NCBI RefSeq assembly: GCF_000632985.1
Contig: NZ_CP007481.1
Coordinates: 682,001 to 746,000, forward strand
Direction of reading: 5' to 3'
Length of the DNA: 64,000 nt
From: Neorickettsia helminthoeca str. Oregon
GTDB lineage: Bacteria > Pseudomonadota > Alphaproteobacteria > Rickettsiales > Anaplasmataceae
Of the stretch, positions 30,078 to 39,008 are shown one piece after another. Every line of letters starts with the position of its first letter. Position 1 is the first letter of the stretch. The translations under genes and the position numbers were made by a program. Below the pieces are notes generated by a model. The model worked only from the letters and a program-made list of their open reading frames with translations. It did not search any database and had not been told where the DNA came from.

Positions 30078-30403
30078 AGTGGCAACAGCTTAGGAGAATT
30101 TGATGGGATCACGTGTAGAGTATCATCTTTATCTGGATAAAAAACAATCTCGAGATATCTTACTTCCTTAATGTTATGTTCCTTTGTGCGCAATGAAATC
30201 TCACAGTCCGTTCAGGCTACTCGCCTTAATTCCTAAGACACCAGCTTCATTGAAGATCTCTGCGAAACCATTATATATCGCCACCACAATAGAGATAAGA
30301 TTATGCACCACACCGGGACACCGTACACCCTGAACCATTTGTTTACTCTTTAGTATTATCGTGTTCATTTAGAGGCTAGGAAAATCAAAGGTTGCCCACG
30401 GCT
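30078..30403. other. Intergenic stretch before the GspL-like gene
   Basis: About 325 bases between mtaB and the gene at 30404, transcribed in opposite directions. I see no reading frame with a ribosome binding site and no tRNA. An AT-rich run near 30340-30362 (tttactctttagtattat) may hold the promoter of the downstream pair, but its spacing is poor. Confidence 0.4.
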
Positions 30404-31705
30404 ATGTTAGATAAGGTAATAATATATATCTCAGGCAAAGAAATTACCTTATTCGAAGTAGCTAACGATCACAGTAATATCGTCTCATCCAAGACCATAG
30501 ACCTGGAACAACTCGCAGAACTTATAAATCTCAATAATGCATCGAGCTACATCTTATTGGACCCTTCCAGAGTACAGCAGAGATATTTCACTAAAGACTT
30601 TCCATTTATTTCCTATATAAACATAAATGCTCTGTTGCAAAAGACCATACTCGAAGAAAAATGCGGACACTATCCTTTATGTGAGTACTTCCCGATTAGT
30701 AGGAGCGCTAATAGACTATGCTATTCTTTTGTCTGCTCCGAGATAGAACCGGAGATCGAGAGATTCATATCGAGGACTGGAAGAAACTTCAAAGGTATCT
30801 TTTTCCCATTTGTGGAGATCCGACAAATATCGAAGAAGTTATTCAATTCCCACAACAGATTACAGAAAAACAACGCGATCCTTGTTTATAGCGCACCACA
30901 TAGTCTTACAGTAATTTATCTAAGCAAAGAACATGTCCCCCTGGATATGAAGGGTATAGTCCTAGAACAAAACACCCCAACTTCGATAGCAGGGGAAATT
31001 CTACAGAAAATCGAGGAATTATCATTAATTACGAGCAACAACATTGTCGTAATTGCAACTAAAACGATAAACCAGATCATCAAGACTGAAGAAAAACTCG
31101 CAGATATCTTCCTTCTTACGCCCTACGAAGCCGCTATCCTGCTCAAGATTGAAAATTTCTTCAAAGAAGACGAAGATAGAGGCGAATTACTTTTCGCGAG
31201 AAATATATTACTGAATAAATTAAAATATAGGACACTGCCAAGGAAGTACGCTAAGCTGGAAAAACAGTATTCTAGGGAAAAAACTGAGACCTTGGTAAGT
31301 GTGATAATGTTCCTGTTATCAGTATTTAGTATTTTCTTCTGTGAGATAAAACTCAACAGTTACACAATGGAGAGCAATGCGATTTCAAAGGAATTGGGCT
31401 ACCTAGACATCGTTTCTGCTGGATTAAAAGAGGACCTAAATAACTACGATACTCAATCCCAGGAGAAAATAAAGCTATATAAGTTGTTCCAGAGTCCAAA
31501 CAAATCCCCGACGGACTATTTGTTGAGACTCGAAAATCAGGTTGTGGTAACAGGTCTCCAGGTCGAGTACAGCGACAACGGAGTATCACTCTCTGTGGAC
31601 GGTACTCCACAAGTTGATGAAGCGTCAATGATGAGGGAAATAAAGAAATACTACGCAAATCACCGTTTCATATTGAACGGACAGGTTGTCACGCTGGGAG
31701 CTTAG
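30404..31705 (+). CDS. GspL/PilM-PilN-like bitopic membrane protein
   Basis: A 433-residue protein not matched to any named family with certainty. The first 300 residues look cytoplasmic and mixed alpha/beta. One hydrophobic segment (TLVSVIMFLLSVFSIFF) follows, then about 115 residues outside, with a helix and a small compact end. This is the layout of GspL (actin-like domain, membrane anchor, ferredoxin-like periplasmic domain) or of a PilM-PilN fusion from type II secretion and type IV pili. The next gene, five bases on, has the matching GspM/PilO layout. An upstream TTG at 30392 is also in frame; the ATG is preferred. Function is inferred from topology and pairing only. Confidence 0.7.
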   Translation: MLDKVIIYISGKEITLFEVANDHSNIVSSKTIDLEQLAELINLNNASSYILLDPSRVQQRYFTKDFPFISYININALLQKTILEEKCGHYPLCEYFPISRSANRLCYSFVCSEIEPEIERFISRTGRNFKGIFFPFVEIRQISKKLFNSHNRLQKNNAILVYSAPHSLTVIYLSKEHVPLDMKGIVLEQNTPTSIAGEILQKIEELSLITSNNIVVIATKTINQIIKTEEKLADIFLLTPYEAAILLKIENFFKEDEDRGELLFARNILLNKLKYRTLPRKYAKLEKQYSREKTETLVSVIMFLLSVFSIFFCEIKLNSYTMESNAISKELGYLDIVSAGLKEDLNNYDTQSQEKIKLYKLFQSPNKSPTDYLLRLENQVVVTGLQVEYSDNGVSLSVDGTPQVDEASMMREIKKYYANHRFILNGQVVTLGA

Positions 31706-31710
31706 AAACG

Positions 31711-32262
31711 ATGGCAAAGCATTATCTGAAACATATAGTGTTACTCTCCTCGATTCTCCTTTTGTGCTTTGTCGTATTCCACTATACCAATCAGTTTAAG
31801 GAAACAATTACGCTTCTTAAAATCAATCAGTGGGAGGTCAGTAAACAACGCTCGGATATTGATAAAATGAAAGCTGAGATCAAAAAGCTAATCACAGAGG
31901 ATTCACTTGCGACACAGGTTATTTTTTCGAATAGTGTTGAGAACCTTACTCTTCTCTTTGAACTAATAAGGGACGATTATGAACTAGAAAACTACAACTT
32001 CCAAATCGAGAATTCGGAGAAAATAGAAGCATTAAGAGGTTCTGCATTCTATGATGTGATTGTAACCCAGGTATCCCTCTCTTTTTCAGTTGACTCCAAA
32101 ATGAAATTCTACATGTTCCTGGATGAATTAGTTGAAAAAATTCCTGGGCACGTGTATGTCAAGTCCATTACCTTCGCCACAAAGGAAAGGGAACTATACA
32201 CTGTATTAAAATTGGAAATTTATACCCTCAAAATGAAACATCTGGATAGTCCAGGTTATTAG
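31711..32262 (+). CDS. GspM/PilO-like membrane protein
   Basis: A 183-residue protein with a short cytoplasmic start, one membrane segment at residues 8-26 (LLSSILLLCFVVFHY), a coiled-coil-like stretch to about residue 70 and a compact C-terminal domain. This is the plan of PilO or GspM, which dimerise with PilN or GspL in the inner-membrane platform. GGGAG lies about ten bases before the ATG, and the gap to the preceding gene is five bases, so the pair is one transcript. No other pilus or type II secretion gene is in the window. Similarity is architectural, not shown by alignment. Confidence 0.65.
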   Translation: MAKHYLKHIVLLSSILLLCFVVFHYTNQFKETITLLKINQWEVSKQRSDIDKMKAEIKKLITEDSLATQVIFSNSVENLTLLFELIRDDYELENYNFQIENSEKIEALRGSAFYDVIVTQVSLSFSVDSKMKFYMFLDELVEKIPGHVYVKSITFATKERELYTVLKLEIYTLKMKHLDSPGY

Positions 32263-32433
32263 TACATCTACTGGGCAGAAAGATTTACTTTGGAGTAACT
32301 GATCGGGTATAATTCCAATGGAATCTCTTGTTAATCTCAGGATTCTCCTCACTTGGAAACATGATTGTCAGTTTCTCTATTTCTGCTTATCTGTAACGCT
32401 TCCTAGGTCTCGGGCCTACCCCTATCAAGAAAC

Positions 32434-33204
32434 ATGAATCTTAAAGTAAATTTTAAAGCTCGAGATATTGTTGTAACTAATGGAGATATCTCCGAGCAGA
32501 TTCTGCACAAAGCGGTAGGATATGTCAGCCCTCGATATCTCACGATCAATAGATACAAATCCAGTAGTGCATCTATAGAGATACGCGCACCTGATATGTC
32601 ACCGTTACTGCGATGTACCCTTTCCTACACACTAGCGCCCGACAGACGTACATTTTCCTCAGACATCACGCTTACTGCATCAGAGTATCTCTCGCATTGG
32701 ATACTAGCAAAGATTACTTCAAGTACCAGCAAGGATGAGAGTCCTGACCTGACTCACTTAAAGAAACGGTACATACTCGCCGCTAAAAACCTTCAGGGTT
32801 TGAAACACAAGTTGCGCCTATCAAGGATTTGTACTGCTGTATTTTTCTTCTACAGTGCTATCAGCATCATTGCAACTGCGGCTACTTTTATCACTCACAA
32901 TGTACATGCCAAAAAGTATGGGCAACCACTATTTACCTCTCTGTCAATAGCATTCATAGCAGTATTCGTTGCATTTCTTATCTCCATCCCATGTTTTAAA
33001 GAAGAGATAGGAGGCGCTAAGGCAGAATACAACAGTGTATTAAAGTCACTACTTACTGAAATAAAACTATCAAAAGAACTTCTGGTTGAAAAATGTAATC
33101 AGTACATAGCGTCCACTAAGGAGCTAAACATCCCGCTTATAAGACTACAGGAAACTCAAATAGATGGCGTAGCAAACGAAGAAGAGCGCTTATCATTAAG
33201 ATGA
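32434..33204 (+). CDS. Hypothetical membrane protein with two membrane segments
   Basis: A 256-residue protein. The first 120 residues look soluble and beta-rich. Two hydrophobic segments follow, around residues 137-155 (TAVFFFYSAISIIATAATF) and 170-188 (LSIAFIAVFVAFLISIPCF), separated by a short basic loop. A charged helical C-terminus of about 65 residues ends ERLSLR. I recognise no family. It lies 171 bases after the GspM-like gene on the same strand and may or may not belong with it. It converges on hemH. Confidence 0.65.
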   Translation: MNLKVNFKARDIVVTNGDISEQILHKAVGYVSPRYLTINRYKSSSASIEIRAPDMSPLLRCTLSYTLAPDRRTFSSDITLTASEYLSHWILAKITSSTSKDESPDLTHLKKRYILAAKNLQGLKHKLRLSRICTAVFFFYSAISIIATAATFITHNVHAKKYGQPLFTSLSIAFIAVFVAFLISIPCFKEEIGGAKAEYNSVLKSLLTEIKLSKELLVEKCNQYIASTKELNIPLIRLQETQIDGVANEEERLSLR

Positions 33205-33228
33205 TAAAGTACTAAGAGCATCCCACAC

Positions 33229-34200
33229 TTACGTTCTGGAGCTGTATCTGCGGAAGCACTGTTTACACCCTATTGGACACGTAGCACCCTGTGAGGGTTC
33301 ACTACAGAGCTGGGCCAAACACTCCACAAACTTCGCATGCACAGACAACGCAGGGACCCTAAAAAAGTGTTCAGCTAGTACCGAATACTCCAGATCTAAT
33401 TCTACTAGTGTCTCAGAATGTTCTGAGACGAATGCAATAGGAACAACCACCAATGACCGATTAGAGTATTTTTTGATCACGGTAATGGTATCAGGCTCTA
33501 GCCACTTTCGTCCGCCGACTTTACTTTGGTAACAAATTTCCCAATCCAGCTCCTTTATTCCGATGCGCGAAACTATCCTCTCAACACAAGATTCAATCTG
33601 GAACTGATACGGATCCCCTTCCTCTACCATCTTCAGCGGGAGACCATGTGCAGAGAATAGAATCACAGGTTTTCCGAAATCGAGTGCAACATTGTAATAG
33701 CTGAGAATCATTTCGACATGCGCCTCAATGAAGAGCGGATGAGAATAATAGCAACACACTACCCTAGTCGGAACACGAAGAAGATCCAAGCATTGCTCTA
33801 TAGAGGAGAGCGAGGTAGCACTGGAAAACTGAGGATAAAGAGGCAAAAGAATCACTTCAGAGAACTCACCACTATTCAGTCTCGGTATACTCTCATGAAT
33901 GAAAGGGTGCCAATACCTCATGGCGACAAAAACCTCGTAACCACCGCCAAGAACCTCACACAGAGCCGCAGCTTGCTTGCGGGTTTCCAGTAGTATGGGC
34001 GATTTACCGCCAAGTCGGCCATAGATAGAACGCGCCTCCGTGCATCTCTTATAGGAAATCCATCTGGCCAGCAGGTATCTGAAAGGATTAGGCAAGTCAA
34101 GAATCCTGCGATCATAAAAGAGATTGAAAAGAAAAGGCCCAACTGCCTCTATGGAATCTGGTCCACCGAGATTCAGCAAGACCACAGCTCTTTTTTGCAT
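33229..34200 (-). CDS. hemH: Ferrochelatase
   Basis: Inserts ferrous iron into protoporphyrin IX, the last step of haem synthesis; 323 residues. Family features: VVLLNLGGPDSIEAVGPFL at the start, FNLFYDRRILDLP, the catalytic His in FSAHGLPLKMVEEGDPY, and CYQSKVGGRKWLEPDT. The C-terminus contains several cysteines (CPIGCKQCF) that could carry an iron-sulfur cluster as in some bacterial and animal ferrochelatases; that is inference. It follows the membrane protein gene at 34249-35199 by 48 bases. Confidence 0.95.
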   Translation of the reverse strand: MQKRAVVLLNLGGPDSIEAVGPFLFNLFYDRRILDLPNPFRYLLARWISYKRCTEARSIYGRLGGKSPILLETRKQAAALCEVLGGGYEVFVAMRYWHPFIHESIPRLNSGEFSEVILLPLYPQFSSATSLSSIEQCLDLLRVPTRVVCCYYSHPLFIEAHVEMILSYYNVALDFGKPVILFSAHGLPLKMVEEGDPYQFQIESCVERIVSRIGIKELDWEICYQSKVGGRKWLEPDTITVIKKYSNRSLVVVPIAFVSEHSETLVELDLEYSVLAEHFFRVPALSVHAKFVECLAQLCSEPSQGATCPIGCKQCFRRYSSRT

Positions 34201-34248
34201 ACGAGGACCTACGGACTCTCACAAAAGATACACGGGAGCCCTCCCATA

Positions 34249-35199
34249 CTACGTAGATACCCCAGGACCAGGCGAAATCGGCGTAATATCTGCGCTGGCA
34301 CTAGCTGTACTTGGGGCGCCATCAACAAAATTCGCAAAGGATTGGAATCCACTACCAGCCCTACCCCGAGCAGTAGAAGGTAAAAAGCACAACAGCGGCT
34401 GCAGAACCTGAAAAAAGTTGTGAGCCATCTGCTTTACTACATCCCTGGTTCCGGCAAATAGCTTTTGTTCCCGCTCGTTACTCTCTTCATTCTTCTGAGG
34501 AAAGCACATAGCAACACAATCAAAGAGGAAGATAAGGGGCAACTCAAGAATGTTCAGCGCAAGAAGTATTAGGAAAAAAGGGAGAACAGTAAGCGCACAG
34601 AAAAAATGAAAGGCAAATGATGAAACACAACCTCCTCCGCTACTTGCACCTTCCTGAGGAGAAGTAGAAGATTCCTCTTGCTTTTCAGGGCACCACTGAT
34701 CGAACGAGAAGCAGCGCCAGTTTACAAACTTTTGAAGTGAATTCCTTGCGCCTGGACAACCAGGAATCTTAAAATGGACAGCGTAATTCCCGCTTCTCTT
34801 ATAGGCGCTCTCGTGATCGTAGTCATCACAACAGTCCAGACGCTTCCCAGTGATCCTCAACAATGCACAAATAGACATCATCAAGACCATACACGTAAAG
34901 AGCGCAATGATCATTCTTAGAGTCTTACTCTCTTTCAAGCCTGGAATAAAGTTAAAAATATACTCGGATAGAAGAGGGCAAATAAGCCCCATACATATGA
35001 CTGTCTCCAGTGCCGGGACGATATTATTATATATCCCATATAATCCCTCGCGTTTTTTTCTCGCACCTTCTGTGTAGCCACCCTTCTCCAAGAGAGTGCC
35101 ATTAACTGCAACTAGAGACCCAATAATAAAATTATCGAACCCTTTGAATCCGCATAGAATGGACTTCTGAATGAGTCTGATGTCAAGCCTACGAGCCAT
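34249..35199 (-). CDS. Hypothetical membrane protein, cysteine-containing
   Basis: A 316-residue protein of unknown family. Hydrophobic segments lie at about residues 61-82, 92-115 and 198-232. Between the second and third is a polar loop with several cysteines (LDCCDDYDHE and RCFSFDQWCPEK) and a Ser/Gly-rich stretch. The C-terminal 80 residues are soluble and end in a Ser/Pro/Ala-rich tail (ITPISPGPGVST). The tail composition suits a surface or secreted region, but no function can be named. It precedes hemH on the same strand and appears specific to this lineage. Confidence 0.7.
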   Translation of the reverse strand: MARRLDIRLIQKSILCGFKGFDNFIIGSLVAVNGTLLEKGGYTEGARKKREGLYGIYNNIVPALETVICMGLICPLLSEYIFNFIPGLKESKTLRMIIALFTCMVLMMSICALLRITGKRLDCCDDYDHESAYKRSGNYAVHFKIPGCPGARNSLQKFVNWRCFSFDQWCPEKQEESSTSPQEGASSGGGCVSSFAFHFFCALTVLPFFLILLALNILELPLIFLFDCVAMCFPQKNEESNEREQKLFAGTRDVVKQMAHNFFQVLQPLLCFLPSTARGRAGSGFQSFANFVDGAPSTASASADITPISPGPGVST

Positions 35200-35342
35200 A
35201 ACGAAAATATTCCAAAAACAAATGCAATAATAGAACAGAACTTCACTTTAATACAATACCTAAATTGTTACTTACGAATGTAAACACACAGTTGAACATT
35301 TCAGGAACAGCGCCAATAGACACAGAAATCCAGCACGTGGGC

Positions 35343-35606
35343 TCAGCCCATGGTCTTGATATGCTTTGACAATCTACTTATGATTCTCGCTGCCTTATTT
35401 TTATGAAGAACCCTCTTCGTGACACCTCTATGGACCTCAGGTTGAGCGACCCTCAGCGCCTCGACTGCAACATCTTTGGTACCGGTAGCAATTGCTTCCC
35501 TCACTTTCTTAATGAAGGTCTTTATCCGGCTCATTCTCATTTTATTAATTAAGGTCCGCTTTTGCGTTTTGCGTACCATTTTTTTTGCACTAGCAGTATT
35601 CGGCAT
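35343..35606 (-). CDS. rpsT: 30S ribosomal protein S20
   Basis: An 87-residue basic helical protein that binds 16S rRNA. It begins MPNTASAKKMVRKTQKRT and ends AARIISRLSKHI, as expected for S20. It lies 16 bases downstream of murC on the same strand. Length is normal. Confidence 0.95.
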   Translation of the reverse strand: MPNTASAKKMVRKTQKRTLINKMRMSRIKTFIKKVREAIATGTKDVAVEALRVAQPEVHRGVTKRVLHKNKAARIISRLSKHIKTMG

Positions 35607-35622
35607 ATTTTGTACTACTTTC

Positions 35623-36942
35623 TCACTTTAAGACTTCAAAAGAATCGACAATACGGCAGGCCAGTTTGTTGACATCCCCCGCACCCATGAAAACAATTAT
35701 GGCACCTTTTGTGTTTATTTCAACGATCCTATCATAAGTTTCTTTATCATTCTTCGCGTGGAAGACCTTCGTTGCACCTTGCTCCCTGGCGCTGCAGCAC
35801 AGCTGCTCTGAATCATAACCATTTGGTTTTTCTCCGGCGGGATAGATATCCAAGAAGATCAGGGCATTGACCTTTCTCCAGAGACTAGAATACCGCTCGA
35901 AAAACTTAGCGACTCTGCTATATCTGTGGGGCTGTACCACCAAAATCAGCTTTCCCATATGTGACAGCGCATCAGCAGTTGATAGAATCTCATCTGGATG
36001 ATGGGCGTAGTCAGTGAAAACCTTGGAACCTAAAAGTTCCCCGATAAATGTCATTCTCCTGAAGACTCCGCCATAATTCTCCAGAGAGTCTTTTATTACT
36101 TCCACGCCAACACCGCAGGAGTATGTACATGCAATCGCAGCCATTGCATTTTTGACATTAAAGAGTCCCAATGCATTCAAAAGAAAATCATGATACTCAT
36201 CCAGCTTATATCGGAAACGCATTTTCAATCCTTCAGGTTCGACCATGGCAATCCTGGAAGCATTACTCTCAAGATCATAATCATAGCGGAAGCCCTCAAC
36301 AGAGAAAAAACACTTCAAATTCGGAATGATCGCTTTTGTATTACTAATGAATCTGAGAAATTTTTTTTCCAAGTTCCAGACGTCTTGATGGTATTCCATG
36401 TGATCGTCACCTATGTTGGTCACTACGGCAAAATCTCTAGGAAGAAGGGAAAATGTATCATCCGATTCATCACCTTCAACTACATAAAGACTGCTCTTAC
36501 CTAATCGCACATTATTCCCGAACCTTTGCATTACTCCGCCACAGATAATAGTCGGATCTTTTCCAGCATCAGTGAGAATCTCGCCTATCATGGCAGTAGT
36601 CGTTGTCTTTCCGTGACAGCCCGAAACAACTATGACCTCCTTATCTTGCAGCAGGAATTTTAGGATTTCCCAGCGTCTAAGAAGAGGCTTCCCAAGAAGC
36701 CTGGCATACTGAAGTTCTGGATGATCTTCAGGGACAGCGTTGGAATATATTATAAAATCAGCATCTCCAATATAAGACAGACCATGCACCACTCTTATTC
36801 CAGCTCTAGCAAGTAGATGTGCCGTATCCCCAGGATCCGCATCTGATCCTTGAACTGTATAACCCTGGTTCTTCAGCGCTTGTGCTATACCAGACATCCC
36901 TATGCCGCATATTCCGATTATATGCAAAACTCCAGATATCAT
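35623..36942 (-). CDS. murC: UDP-N-acetylmuramate--L-alanine ligase
   Basis: Adds L-alanine to UDP-MurNAc, the first peptide step toward lipid II; 439 residues. The N-terminal Rossmann motif is IIGICGIGMSGIAQAL, the ATP-binding loop GCHGKTTTT and the metal-binding region VEGDESDDTF; the C-terminal domain has TDYAHHPDEI. All catalytic motifs look intact, so the enzyme is probably active although these bacteria are thought to have little peptidoglycan. It is divergent from pyrF across only 38 bases and upstream of rpsT. Confidence 0.96.
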   Translation of the reverse strand: MISGVLHIIGICGIGMSGIAQALKNQGYTVQGSDADPGDTAHLLARAGIRVVHGLSYIGDADFIIYSNAVPEDHPELQYARLLGKPLLRRWEILKFLLQDKEVIVVSGCHGKTTTTAMIGEILTDAGKDPTIICGGVMQRFGNNVRLGKSSLYVVEGDESDDTFSLLPRDFAVVTNIGDDHMEYHQDVWNLEKKFLRFISNTKAIIPNLKCFFSVEGFRYDYDLESNASRIAMVEPEGLKMRFRYKLDEYHDFLLNALGLFNVKNAMAAIACTYSCGVGVEVIKDSLENYGGVFRRMTFIGELLGSKVFTDYAHHPDEILSTADALSHMGKLILVVQPHRYSRVAKFFERYSSLWRKVNALIFLDIYPAGEKPNGYDSEQLCCSAREQGATKVFHAKNDKETYDRIVEINTKGAIIVFMGAGDVNKLACRIVDSFEVLK

Positions 36943-36980
36943 GCTATGTATTACGTTGAGTTCGCGATAGCATTAAAGTA

Positions 36981-37697
36981 GTGAAACCAAAAATAGTCTG
37001 CGCTATAGATAATCCCGATTTTGGGTATTCATATTCGCTGGTAGCCAGTATATCCGATCACATTCATGTTGTAAAACTAGGATCCGAGTTCTTTTCCTCA
37101 TGCGGCATTTCAGGTGTGGAGAAGATTGCTTCCATTGGTTTGCCTATATTCCTGGATCTGAAACTCCATGATATTCCGAACACTGTATCGAAGACAATCG
37201 AGGTGATCAGGAAAATTCGTGGTATTAAGTTCCTGACTGTCCACATCACTGGTGGGAAGGAGATGATTCTAGCAGCTAGACGTGCCCTTGTTAATACGAA
37301 AATCTGCCTATTGGGTGTATCGGCCCTGACAAGTCTCTCACAGGAGGATTTGATCAGTAACAGAATCAGAGAACCACTACCTGAATACGTGAAAAATCTA
37401 TCACTATTCGGAAAAAACTGTGGCTTGGATGGTGTAATCTGTTCTGTACAGGAATCCCTTTTGGTAAGACAAGCCTGCGGAAAAGATTTCATCATTGTTG
37501 CGCCTGGAATTTCCAGCTCCTCTTTAAGTGATCAGAAAAGGGTCGTAGACATCTTCAATTTACCGGTAAACGAAGCTGATTACGTAGTCATAGGACGAGC
37601 CATCACACAAGCTCCTTGCCCATTAGACGTGGCTAGAAGAATAATGCTTGCATTAAAAACTGAGCGAAGAGACCTCACTAAGGAGGAATCTCAATAG
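36981..37697 (+). CDS. pyrF: Orotidine 5'-phosphate decarboxylase
   Basis: Last step of UMP synthesis; 238 residues. The catalytic motif FLDLKLHDIPNT is complete, with the substrate-binding KLGSEFFSS and the C-terminal VVIGRAITQA loop. The start codon is GTG at 36981. The stretch between this start and that of murC is only 38 bases, so the two promoters must overlap or lie in the coding ends. It converges on the terC-like gene with 13 bases between the stops. Confidence 0.94.
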   Translation: MKPKIVCAIDNPDFGYSYSLVASISDHIHVVKLGSEFFSSCGISGVEKIASIGLPIFLDLKLHDIPNTVSKTIEVIRKIRGIKFLTVHITGGKEMILAARRALVNTKICLLGVSALTSLSQEDLISNRIREPLPEYVKNLSLFGKNCGLDGVICSVQESLLVRQACGKDFIIVAPGISSSSLSDQKRVVDIFNLPVNEADYVVIGRAITQAPCPLDVARRIMLALKTERRDLTKEESQ

Positions 37698-37710
37698 CAG
37701 ATCTGACCAT

Positions 37711-38388
37711 CTATTTGTCGGATAGCGATATAGACTTCCTCGCGATATTGCACAGTTGCACAATCAACGAAAATCCGAATGCAAAATATAGATAGTTCTT
37801 ATTGATCTCAATGTGGATCCCATCAAAGAGAAGCACAATCCCTATGGATGTAATGAATACCAAAGCAAGCGTTTTCAATTCAGGGAACAAAGTGATCCAC
37901 TTCGAAACCACATCGGATGCAACTCCCATGAAAACTATAGTCACGCTAAAGGCCAATGCTATGAGGAGCATGTTCTGTGTTATCGCAAGCGCCGTCAGAA
38001 GAGAGTCAATTGAGAAGACAAGGTCTATAAAGGCAATGTATAGCACAGCTGAGAGTTTGCTATATACCTTGAATTCATTGTTAATCTTCGGTTTGGCGTC
38101 ATGAATAATTTCACTCAGTCCTTTGAATGAAAGAAACAGTCCACCGATAATGAAAATGACGTCCTGTATTGACAGTGCATAGAAAACAGGTTGTTTGAGC
38201 TTCAAAAGAGTCGAAACGGAGAAAAGTGCAACTAGACGGAAGAAAAGCGCAAGTCCGAGACCGAAGTACCGTATACCACTGTTTTCATGGAGTCTGCTAG
38301 TAACAACGGAAATAAAGATGATATTGTCTATACCCAGAACGATTTCCAAGAACAATAAGATACAAAAAGCACTAAAGTAATCAAGCAT
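37711..38388 (-). CDS. TerC family integral membrane protein
   Basis: A 225-residue protein with about seven membrane segments. The characteristic acidic residues lie in membrane motifs LEIVLGIDNIIFI and FIDLVFSIDSLL, as in TerC/YjbE/YkoY proteins, which are linked to manganese export or metalation of exported proteins. Function in this organism is unknown. The start ATG is at 38388, next to the long non-coding region 38389-39008. Confidence 0.88.
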   Translation of the reverse strand: MLDYFSAFCILLFLEIVLGIDNIIFISVVTSRLHENSGIRYFGLGLALFFRLVALFSVSTLLKLKQPVFYALSIQDVIFIIGGLFLSFKGLSEIIHDAKPKINNEFKVYSKLSAVLYIAFIDLVFSIDSLLTALAITQNMLLIALAFSVTIVFMGVASDVVSKWITLFPELKTLALVFITSIGIVLLFDGIHIEINKNYLYFAFGFSLIVQLCNIARKSISLSDK

Positions 38389-38498
38389 ATCGTCCTGAGA
38401 GCGCTATAATGGAGGAGTAGCACCAAGAATCACAACAACCCCACCCAGAACACGACACTATAGGAAAATCAACAAACACACACTGGAAGAACATACAG

Positions 38499-38536
38499 AA
38501 AAGATTAATTAAATCAACAGGACCACTTAATCTTTT
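38499..38536. repeat. Inverted repeat, possible bidirectional terminator
   Basis: aaaagattaa pairs with ttaatctttt across an 18-base loop. The stem is AT-rich, so it could be a weak terminator on either strand or a protein-binding palindrome. Confidence 0.4.
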
Positions 38537-38954
38537 CCTAGTCCGACACATCTGATCGACCAGTGACTCATCTTCTATCCAAAAAGGTGATTTATTGCGA
38601 TCAAGATACCGAAAAAGGCGGAAGAGCCTTTATATAATATTGTATCAAATTTCATTTAAGCTCCCTAAGAAATCGACTTCCTTTTATCTCTAAAAAGTAC
38701 TACCCAGCAGAACGCCTGTCCGGATTAAGTAACTCTGCAGCACTCCACTCGATTACTTTTCGAGAGTAACGCAGCAATTCAAAAAAAGCTATACTCATAC
38801 GATAAAAATGCTAGATTTCTACAAGATAATACAAATAGTGCAAGCTTTAGTAGCAGTTTTATTCAATTTACAAGCATTTAAAATGGAATATCACAATCTG
38901 GGGAAGTTATTGTATTAATCTTAATGATATTCATTGTGATATTTGACCTTTTTC

Positions 38955-38984
38955 TTGACCTAGAACAGTATAAATAGTTATAAT
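38955..38984 (+). promoter_or_regulatory. Sigma-70 promoter for pccB
   Basis: TTGACC at 38955-38960 and a perfect TATAAT at 38979-38984 are spaced by 18 bases, 24 bases before the pccB ATG. Transcription would start near 38991, giving a very short leader. A second TTGACC at 38943 lies 12 bases upstream. Confidence 0.7.
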
Positions 38985-39008
38985 CCACTTGTTACTGGCG
39001 CTTCTCTC

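Larger units (their letters stand above)
38389..39008. other. 620-base non-coding region upstream of pccB
   Basis: The longest gene-free stretch. It holds an inverted repeat with a 10-base-pair A/T-rich stem (38499-38508 and 38527-38536), a promoter before pccB, and a 36-codon frame (38808-38918) for a hydrophobic peptide beginning MLDFYKII without a ribosome binding site. The 80 bases before pccB are very AT-rich. No tRNA or known RNA core was recognised. Confidence 0.5.
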
